Source of the DNA: Pseudonocardia sp.
GTDB taxonomy: Bacteria; Actinomycetota; Actinomycetes; Mycobacteriales; Pseudonocardiaceae
Direction of reading: 5' to 3'
DNA: 39,925 nt
NCBI RefSeq assembly: GCF_025965585.1
Contig: NZ_JAOPWR010000342.1
Location: 1-39,925, forward strand
Shown: positions 34,468 to 39,925 of the stretch, one piece after another
Position numbering within the stretch: the stretch's first letter is position 1
How the letters are laid out: each line of letters starts with the position of its first letter
Translations under genes and position numbers: made by a program
The notes under the pieces: generated by a model
The model's database searches: none
The model's input: the letters and a program-made list of their open reading frames with translations, nothing else
Told to the model about the DNA's origin: nothing

Positions 34468-34769
34468 CCTGCTCACCCTCATCTTCGATCGCTCACGCTG
34501 CGTGCGATGCCGCACGACAAACGCGCCCAGGTGCCTGGTCCGCCGCACACTGCTGGTCGGCTCGCCGAGCGACACCGGGACGCGCCGCACAAGCCTAGTC
34601 CCGATCCACCCGTCGGTGCACGGCCGAAACGGGCGTCGCAGCACGACAGGCCGCCTGCCGTGGGCGTGGCGGGTCGGTCCGGTGGAGGGTGTCGGTACGG
34701 GGTCCGCCCGGTATCCGGGGTGGTGGGTGGAGAGCCTGTCGCGCACCGGCGGGTCGTCCCGCGGGTTCG
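34468..34769. other. 302-bp gap with cold-shock gene promoter and leader hairpin
   Basis: On the minus strand a TAGGCT -10 box lies at 34592-34597, so the cold-shock mRNA would carry a leader of about 120 nt, typical for such genes. A 6-bp hairpin CGTGCG/CGCACG with ATGC loop (34501-34516) sits 34 nt before the GTG and may affect translation. The part near the FadD-type stop codon shows nothing further. Confidence 0.45.
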
Positions 34770-36431
34770 TCAGGCGTTCTTCACCGCCGCCGCCTCACCC
34801 AGGTCGAGCATCTCCACGCTCTTCTCCCGCATCTCCACCTTGCGGACCTTGCCCGTGACCGTCATCGGGAACTCATCGACGATCATCACGTAGCGCGGGA
34901 TCTTGTAGTGGGCGAGCTTGCCCGTGGCGAACTCCCGCACCGACTCGGCGGTGAGCGGCTCGGCGCCGTCGCGCAGGGTGATCCAGGCGCACAGCTCCTC
35001 CCCGTACTTGACGTCCGGCACGCCGATGACCTGGGCGTCGAGGACGTCGGGGTGGGAGTAGAGGAACTCCTCGATCTCGCGCGGGTACACGTTCTCGCCG
35101 CCGCGGATCACCATGTCCTTGATCCGGCCGGTGATGTTGAGGTAGCCGTCCGAGTCCATGATCCCGATGTCGCCGGTGTGCATCCAGCGGGCGCGGTCGA
35201 TCACGTCGGCGGTCTTCTGGGGCTCCTCCCAGTAGCCGAGCATCACCGAGTAGCCGCGGGTGCACAGCTCGCCGGGCTCACCACGGGGCAGGGTCAGGCC
35301 GGTCTCGGGGTCGACGACCTTGACCTCGAGGTGCGGCAGCACCCGTCCGACGGTGGAGACGCGGCGCTCCAGCGTGTCGTCGGCGCGGGTCTGGGTGGAG
35401 ACCGGGGAGGTCTCGGTCATGCCGTAGCAGATCGTCACCTCGGCCATGCCCATCCGGTCCACGGCCTGCTTCATGATCTCCACGGGGCACGGGGAGCCGG
35501 CCATGATGCCGGTACGCAGCGACGAGAGGTCGTAGTCGGCGAACGTGGGGTCGTTGAGCTCCGCGATGAACATCGTCGGCACGCCGTAGAGCGAGGTGCA
35601 CTTCTCCTGCGCGACGGCGTGCAGCGACGCCTTGGGGTCGAAGCCGGGGCCGGGGATCACCATCGTGGCGCCGCTGGAGGTGCACGCGAGGTTGCCCATG
35701 ACCATGCCGAAGCAGTGGTAGAACGGAACCGGGATGCATACGCGGTCGGCGTCGGTGTAGCCGCAGGTCCGGCCCACGAAGTAGCCGTTGTTGAGGATGT
35801 TGTGGTGGCTCAGCGTGGCGCCCTTGGGGAAGCCCGTGGTGCCCGAGGTGTACTGGATGCAGATGGGGTCGTCGGCGGCGAGCTCCGGCTGCAGCCGCAC
35901 GAGGTCGGCAGGGTCGCCCGCCCTGCCCGCGGCGACGAGCTCGTCCCAGTCGGGGGTGCCGATGAGGATCACCTTGCGCAGGCCCGGGCAGTTCGGCCGG
36001 ACCTGCGTGATCATCGCGGCGTAGTCGGAGTTCTTGAAGCTCGTGGCCGCCACCAGCACCGAGATACCGGCCTGGTTGAGCACGTACTCCAGCTCGTGGG
36101 TGCGGTAGGCCGGGTTGACCGTCACGAGGATGACGCCGATCTTCGCCGTGGCGTACTGCGTGATCGTCCACTCGGCGAGGTTCGGCGCCCAGATCCCCAG
36201 CCGGTCGCCCTTCTGCAGCCCGGCGGCGAGCAGACCCAGCGACGCCGTGTCCACCTCGTCGCGCAGCCGCGACCAGGTCCAGCGGCGGCCCGTCTGAACC
36301 TCGACGAGCGCCTCACCGTCTGGGAACGCCGCGACGGTGCGGTCGAAGTTGTCACCGATCGTGTCGCCGAGCAGCGGGACGTCGGAGGTACCGGAGGCAT
36401 AGGACGGGACGGCGGGAGTGGCAGTCGACAC
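34770..36431 (-). CDS. FadD-type fatty acyl-CoA synthetase (AMP-binding)
   Basis: ANL-superfamily ligase of 553 aa. Motifs are [18 protein letters not shown] (A3), [11 protein letters not shown] (A5), [15 protein letters not shown] (A7), [21 protein letters not shown] (A8) and the catalytic Lys in MTVTGKVRK (A10). It is close to the medium/long-chain acyl-CoA synthetases named FadD35 or AcsM-like in actinobacteria. It activates free fatty acids to acyl-CoA for beta-oxidation or lipid synthesis. The GTG at 36431 has GAAAGG eight bases upstream. It is divergent from serS with 110 bp between them. The chain length is not determined. Confidence 0.9.
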   Translation of the reverse strand: MSTATPAVPSYASGTSDVPLLGDTIGDNFDRTVAAFPDGEALVEVQTGRRWTWSRLRDEVDTASLGLLAAGLQKGDRLGIWAPNLAEWTITQYATAKIGVILVTVNPAYRTHELEYVLNQAGISVLVAATSFKNSDYAAMITQVRPNCPGLRKVILIGTPDWDELVAAGRAGDPADLVRLQPELAADDPICIQYTSGTTGFPKGATLSHHNILNNGYFVGRTCGYTDADRVCIPVPFYHCFGMVMGNLACTSSGATMVIPGPGFDPKASLHAVAQEKCTSLYGVPTMFIAELNDPTFADYDLSSLRTGIMAGSPCPVEIMKQAVDRMGMAEVTICYGMTETSPVSTQTRADDTLERRVSTVGRVLPHLEVKVVDPETGLTLPRGEPGELCTRGYSVMLGYWEEPQKTADVIDRARWMHTGDIGIMDSDGYLNITGRIKDMVIRGGENVYPREIEEFLYSHPDVLDAQVIGVPDVKYGEELCAWITLRDGAEPLTAESVREFATGKLAHYKIPRYVMIVDEFPMTVTGKVRKVEMREKSVEMLDLGEAAAVKNA

Positions 36432-36529
36432 AGCGGGAGCCTTTCGTGTGTGGGGCAGGGCACATCCTGCGACGATCACCGATTCGACGCCACCTCCGGA
36501 TGGGGAGGAACCTGCTTCTCCGCCCCCGA

Positions 36530-36535
36530 TACCCT
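36530..36535 (+). promoter_or_regulatory. Leaderless-type -10 box (TACCCT) of serS
   Basis: TACCCT is six bases before the ATG at 36542 and no ribosome-binding site is present; no -35 hexamer is clear. Confidence 0.55.
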
Positions 36536-36541
36536 GGGCTG

Positions 36542-37807
36542 ATGCACGACCCCCGCGTCCTGCTCGACCCCGCCACCGACGCCGTCCGCAAGCTGGCCCG
36601 CAAGGGCTACGCGCTCGATGTCGCCTCCCTCGACAAGCTGCTCTCGGGCCGCAACTCCGCGATCCAGCGCGGCGACGAGGCGCGCGCCGAGTCCAAGCGC
36701 GTCGCCACCTCGGTGAAGGGCGCGAGTCCCGAGGAGCGCCCGGCGCTGGTCGAACGCGCCCGCGACCTCAAGGCCGTGGTGGCCGCGGCCGAGGAGGAGA
36801 GCAAGGCGCTGGACGCGGAGCTGCAGGAGCTGCTGCTCGGCATCCCCAACCTCCCCGCCGACGAGCTGCCCGACGGCACCTCCGACGCCGACGCCGAGCT
36901 GGTGCGCACCTGGGGCCAGAGGCCCGAGATCGCGGCGCCGCTCGACCACGTCGACCTCGGCGAGAAGCTCGGCATCCTCGACCTGGCCCGCGCCACCAAG
37001 CTGTCGGGTCCGCGGTTCGCGGTGCTCAAGGGCCGGGGCGCCAAGCTGGAGCGCGCGCTCGCCCGCTACTTCCTCGACGTCGCCGAGGAGAACGGCTACA
37101 CCGAGTTCTCGGTGCCCACGCTGGTCAACCGCGCCACGATGACCGGCACCGGCCAGCTGCCGAAGTTCGAGCAGGACCTGTTCAAGACGGGCGTGGACAG
37201 CCGCGAGCTGTACCTCATCCCCACGGCCGAGGTGCCGCTGACGAACCTGCACGCTCAGGAGACCCTCGCGCTCGAGGACCTGCCGCTCGCGTACACCGCC
37301 CACACGCCGTGCTTCCGCTCGGAGGCGGGCTCCTACGGGCGCGACACGCGCGGCCTGGTGCGGCTGCACGAGTTCTCGAAGGTCGAGCTCGTGCGCGTCG
37401 TCGACGCCGAGCGCACGCGTGAGGAGCTGGAGCTGCTGGTCGGCCACGCGGAGTCCGTGCTGCAGGGTCTCGGGCTGGCCTACCGCGTGGTGAAGCTGGC
37501 CGCGGGCGACACCAGCTTCTCGGCGACCATGACCTACGACATCGAGGTGTGGCTGCCCGGCCAGGACGCCTACCGCGAGATCGCCTCGGCGTCGGACTTC
37601 GGCACGTTCCAGGCCCGACGGGCGGCCATCCGCACGAGGTCGAAGGAGGGCAGGCGCGGGTTCGCGGGCACGCTCAACAGCTCCGGGCTCCCGGTCGGGC
37701 GCACGCTCGTCGCGCTGCTGGAGCAGGGGCAGCAGCCTGACGGCTCGGTGCGTATCCCCGAGGCACTCGTCCCGTATGCGGGGTTCGACACCCTCACTCC
37801 CGGCTGA
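36542..37807 (+). CDS. serS: Seryl-tRNA synthetase (possibly a second, divergent type)
   Basis: Class-II aminoacyl-tRNA synthetase of 421 aa that charges tRNA-Ser. The N-terminal coiled-coil arm spans residues ~25-100. Catalytic motif 2 is [26 protein letters not shown], and motif 3 is [17 protein letters not shown] (from 378), where most enzymes have LNGSG; S380 replaces the Gly. The protein starts [17 protein letters not shown], unlike the MIDLKLLRENPD-type start I recall for mycobacterial SerRS, so it may be an extra or lineage-specific copy. The start is fixed by the leaderless promoter. It has no tRNA or ribosomal neighbour. Confidence 0.9.
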   Translation: MHDPRVLLDPATDAVRKLARKGYALDVASLDKLLSGRNSAIQRGDEARAESKRVATSVKGASPEERPALVERARDLKAVVAAAEEESKALDAELQELLLGIPNLPADELPDGTSDADAELVRTWGQRPEIAAPLDHVDLGEKLGILDLARATKLSGPRFAVLKGRGAKLERALARYFLDVAEENGYTEFSVPTLVNRATMTGTGQLPKFEQDLFKTGVDSRELYLIPTAEVPLTNLHAQETLALEDLPLAYTAHTPCFRSEAGSYGRDTRGLVRLHEFSKVELVRVVDAERTREELELLVGHAESVLQGLGLAYRVVKLAAGDTSFSATMTYDIEVWLPGQDAYREIASASDFGTFQARRAAIRTRSKEGRRGFAGTLNSSGLPVGRTLVALLEQGQQPDGSVRIPEALVPYAGFDTLTPG

Positions 37808-37866
37808 CCGCGCCGCTCGTCCGCACGGCGTGGCCGCCGATCGAGCGGCCCGCCGGTGAGCGGCAA

Positions 37867-37982
37867 CCTGAGAGCCCGCTGCGGCCGTTCGGAGCAACCT
37901 GGAAGCGCCTTCGGGCGCGTGGACGCCGTTCGTCGCGGTGATCACGCCGGACGCTGGGTCGGGTGCAACCCCGGCTCTCAGG
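37867..37982 (+). ncRNA. Candidate structured leader before the ApbE operon
   Basis: Perfect 10-bp outer arms, CCTGAGAGCC (37867-37876) and GGCTCTCAGG (37973-37982), enclose a 96-bp GC-rich core. The core holds a GCGCC-TTCG-GGCGC hairpin (37905-37918), that is, a UUCG tetraloop. The motif GCAACC recurs three times. It lies 41 bp before the first gene. It fits no riboswitch class I could confirm. Against an RNA role, a TACCGT -10-like box at 38010-38015 would start transcription after it. Confidence 0.4.
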
Positions 37983-38023
37983 AACGCGGTCGCGGCAATA
38001 CGCGCTCATTACCGTCCCACGCC

Positions 38024-38539
38024 ATGAGGACCCAGCGACCGGACGACGACACGCCGACCGGCCCGGTCCCCGTGTATCGCCCCGACGTCCACGGCGATCT
38101 CGCGGACACCGCCACCCCGGCCAACGGCACCCGGGCCCGCGACCTCGGACGCCGCCGGATCGTCGGAGCCACCTCATGGAGCGCGCTGGGCGGCACCGCG
38201 CTCGCCGTCGCCTTCGGTGCCCTGTTCGCCCAGAGCACGCCCACGGCGTCGGCCGCCCCGGCCGTCCCGGTGGTGGACACGGACGCGCAGGCCTCGATCA
38301 CCGACACACCCGCGCCCACCACCGCGGTGGCGCCGGCCCCCGCCGCACCCGTCGCGCCGCAGAAGGCGACGACGCCGAAGACAGCGACGACGCCGAAGAC
38401 AGCGACGCACCGAAGGACCACCACCCCGACGGTCGTCGTCACGCCGACGACGGAGGCGCTCGCCCCGCCGGCCTCGACCCCTGCGCCGTCGTCCTCGTCC
38501 TCCTCCTCGTCGAACCACGGGTCGTCGGGAGCCTCGTGA
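38024..38539 (+). CDS. Single-pass membrane protein with Ser/Pro/Thr tether and SGAS tail
   Basis: A 171-residue protein of unknown family. Residues 1-45 are hydrophilic and cytosolic, 52-71 form one membrane helix, and 75-171 form an extracytoplasmic low-complexity tether rich in Ala, Pro, Thr and finally Ser. It includes a duplicated TTPKTA unit, duplicated at DNA level near 38370-38400. The last seven residues, HGSSGAS, resemble the ApbE flavinylation motif DGx(S/T)GAT except for Asp and the final Thr/Ser change. The stop overlaps the ApbE GTG (GTGA). A flavin-carrying tail is an inference. The ATG at 38024 has no ribosome-binding site. Confidence 0.65.
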   Translation: MRTQRPDDDTPTGPVPVYRPDVHGDLADTATPANGTRARDLGRRRIVGATSWSALGGTALAVAFGALFAQSTPTASAAPAVPVVDTDAQASITDTPAPTTAVAPAPAAPVAPQKATTPKTATTPKTATHRRTTTPTVVVTPTTEALAPPASTPAPSSSSSSSSNHGSSGAS

Positions 38540-39483
38540 GCGCATCGCACACCGTCGACCGGGTGGACCGCGTCGGCGTGCACGCGCTGGGCACCACCGC
38601 GCTGCTGGTCGTGGCCGATCCGGACGGGCTGGGGGCCGCCGAGGAGGTGCTGCACGGCGAACTCGCCGCGATCGACGCCGTGTGCAGCCGCTTCCGCGAC
38701 GACTCCGAGATCTCGCGGCTGCACGAGTGCGCCGGGTCGGCCGTGGTCGTGAGCCCGCTGCTCGGCGAGGCGCTGTCGGTCGCGATGCGGGCCGCCGCCC
38801 TCACCGACGGCCTCGTCGACCCCACCGTCGGACGGGCGGTGCGCGACCTCGGCTACGACCGCGACTTCGCTGCGATCGACCCGGACCACCCCGAACCCAC
38901 CGCGCCGGCCCGGCCCGCACCGGGCTGGTGGCGCGTGGCGTGGAACCCCGAGCGCCGCGAGGTGCTGCTGCCCCGCGGGGTGGCGCTGGACCTGGGCGCC
39001 ACCGCGAAGGCGCTGTCGGCGGACCGCATCGCCGTCCGGGCCGCGGAGGCGGCCGGCTGCGGGGTGCTCGTCAGCCTCGGCGGCGACGTGAGCGCCGCCG
39101 GGCAGGCCCCCGAGGGCGGCTGGCGGCTCGGCATCGGCGACGACCACGAGCGTGCCCTCGCCGAGCCCGACCTGACGGTGACCATCGCCGGGGGCGGCCT
39201 GGCGACGTCCAGCACCACCCGCCGCACCTGGCGTCGCGCCGGCCGGACCGTGCACCACCTCGTCGACCCGCACACGGGCGACGTGCCCGACGGCCCCTGG
39301 CGGACGGTCACGGTGGCCGCGGCCACCTGCGTCGACGCCAACATCGCCACCACCGCGTCGATCGTCATGGGCGAGGCCGCCCCCGGCTGGCTCGCCGAGC
39401 GCGGCCTGCCCTCACGCCTCGTGGCCGTCGACGGGCGCATCAGCACGACGGCGGGCTGGCCCGAGCCCGCGGAAGGGACCTGA
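38536..39483 (+). CDS. apbE: FAD:protein FMN transferase (ApbE)
   Basis: Covalently attaches FMN, taken from FAD, to Ser/Thr of exported proteins. It has 315 aa. Motifs are SRFRDDSEISRL (51-62), DGLVDPTVG (91-99), LDLGATAKALSAD (151-163), GGD (182-184), HHLVDPHTG (240-248) and metal-binding VDANIATTAS (267-276; D268). No clear signal peptide or lipobox is seen, so the protein may act in the cytosol or use another exit; ApbE is usually extracytoplasmic. The GTG overlaps the previous stop (GTGA), and the next gene starts two bases after its stop. The context suits a flavin-dependent membrane electron-transfer system. Confidence 0.92.
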   Translation: MSASHTVDRVDRVGVHALGTTALLVVADPDGLGAAEEVLHGELAAIDAVCSRFRDDSEISRLHECAGSAVVVSPLLGEALSVAMRAAALTDGLVDPTVGRAVRDLGYDRDFAAIDPDHPEPTAPARPAPGWWRVAWNPERREVLLPRGVALDLGATAKALSADRIAVRAAEAAGCGVLVSLGGDVSAAGQAPEGGWRLGIGDDHERALAEPDLTVTIAGGGLATSSTTRRTWRRAGRTVHHLVDPHTGDVPDGPWRTVTVAAATCVDANIATTASIVMGEAAPGWLAERGLPSRLVAVDGRISTTAGWPEPAEGT

Positions 39484-39484
39484 C

Positions 39485-39925
39485 ATGGGCCAGACGCTCT
39501 GGTTCGCCGGCCGCGCCACCGGCCTGGTGTCGCTGCTGCTCATCACCGCCACCGTCGTGCTCGGCACCTCCCACTCCGGACGCCTCACCACCACCGGATG
39601 GCCGCGGTTCACCCTGCACGCCGTACACCGCAACCTCTCCCTGCTCACCCTCGCCTTCCTCGCGGTGCACATCTCCACCTCGATCATCGACCCCTACGCC
39701 GGCATCACCTGGCCCGACGCGGTCGTCCCGTTCCTCTCCACCTACCACCCGTTCTGGCTCGGCCTCGGCGCCGTCGCGTTCGACCTGGTCGTCGCCGTGA
39801 TCCTCACCAGCCTCCTGCGCACCCACATCCCGCTGCGCGTCTGGCGGGGCGTGCACCTCGCGAGCTACGCGCTGTGGCCCGTCGCCGTCGTCCACGGGCT
39901 GGGCATCGGCGGCAGCGACAGCACG
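39485..39925 (+). CDS. Ferric-reductase-like transmembrane protein, 3' end outside window
   Basis: The first 147 residues of a membrane protein cut by the right edge. At least four membrane helices are visible, with paired histidines suited to bind haem: H48 and H62 (14 apart), H124 and H137 (13 apart), plus H45. This resembles the ferric-reductase/NOX/MsrQ-like haem b family. A linker DPYAGITWPDAVVPFLSTYHPFW separates the helix pairs, as in actinobacterial members placed beside ApbE. It would pass electrons across the membrane to an outer flavin. The ATG follows the apbE stop by one base. Confidence 0.85.
   Translation, partial: MGQTLWFAGRATGLVSLLLITATVVLGTSHSGRLTTTGWPRFTLHAVHRNLSLLTLAFLAVHISTSIIDPYAGITWPDAVVPFLSTYHPFWLGLGAVAFDLVVAVILTSLLRTHIPLRVWRGVHLASYALWPVAVVHGLGIGGSDST

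Noticed and set aside
37867..37982. Glycine, SAM or c-di-AMP (ydaO) riboswitch
   Set aside because: GAGAGCC, GGAGCAACC and CTCTCAGG recall glycine-type elements, but the order and core consensus do not fit; ydaO and SAM signature blocks are missing.
38024..38539. FMN_bind domain target of ApbE
   Set aside because: The protein is low-complexity after the membrane helix and has no FMN_bind fold pattern; only the C-terminal tail resembles the motif.

Overview
The window is very GC-rich (third codon positions almost always G or C), uses many GTG starts, and carries mycothiol (MshA), the 33-residue ribosomal protein bS22 and a SenX3-RegX3 pair. It is therefore an actinobacterial chromosome, most likely a Pseudonocardiaceae member such as Pseudonocardia; this placement is an inference from gene content and order. 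No tRNA, rRNA, CRISPR array, transposase or phage gene was seen.

Layout. (1) 1-2 kb, + strand: the end of an RsbN-like DUF5667 protein and a HAD-IB phosphatase. (2) 2.0-12.9 kb, - strand: a conserved block with the same content and order as M. tuberculosis Rv0505c-Rv0489: acyltransferase, GalE2-like SDR, bS22, excisionase-type HTH, proC, thioesterase-like protein, TIM-barrel protein, membrane protein, Ppx/GppA phosphatase, regX3, senX3, gpmA. (3) 12.9-23.1 kb: about 10 kb of accessory genes sitting between gpmA and the mshA-ybjN pair. It holds an LpqN-like lipoprotein, a divergent MarR/VOC pair with a twin operator, a MEDS sensor kinase-like protein, a GntR/UTRA regulator, a one-cysteine OhrR-type regulator, a four-gene copper-handling cluster (DUF5134, Met/His membrane protein, YcnI, CopC-CopD fusion) and a 4CL-like acyl-CoA ligase. 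(4) 23.5-29.3 kb, - strand: DUF3027, sacsin-type ATPase, mshA and ybjN, three junctions in a row being four-base GTGA overlaps. (5) 29.3-34.5 kb: glutaminyl cyclotransferase lipoprotein, type-B carboxylesterase, MFS transporter, DUF2771 lipoprotein, cold-shock protein. (6) 34.8-37.8 kb: FadD-type acyl-CoA synthetase divergent from a seryl-tRNA synthetase. (7) 38.0 kb to the right edge, + strand: a tethered Ser/Pro/Thr-rich membrane protein, ApbE flavin transferase and a di-haem-type ferric-reductase-like membrane protein cut by the window end. This looks like an extracytoplasmic flavin/haem electron-transfer operon.

Regulation. At least nine genes start 6-7 nt downstream of a TANNNT-like -10 box with no Shine-Dalgarno sequence, so they are probably leaderless. 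An 11-nt-period GTTCAC repeat upstream of senX3 is a good candidate RegX3 (PHO-box-like) site.

The most interesting leads are: the C-terminal HGSSGAS tail of the protein coupled to ApbE, which resembles an ApbE flavinylation motif; the potential structured element before that operon; the ATPase-mycothiol operon; and a DNA-level 22-bp-period repeat inside the ATPase gene that is read in three different frames.
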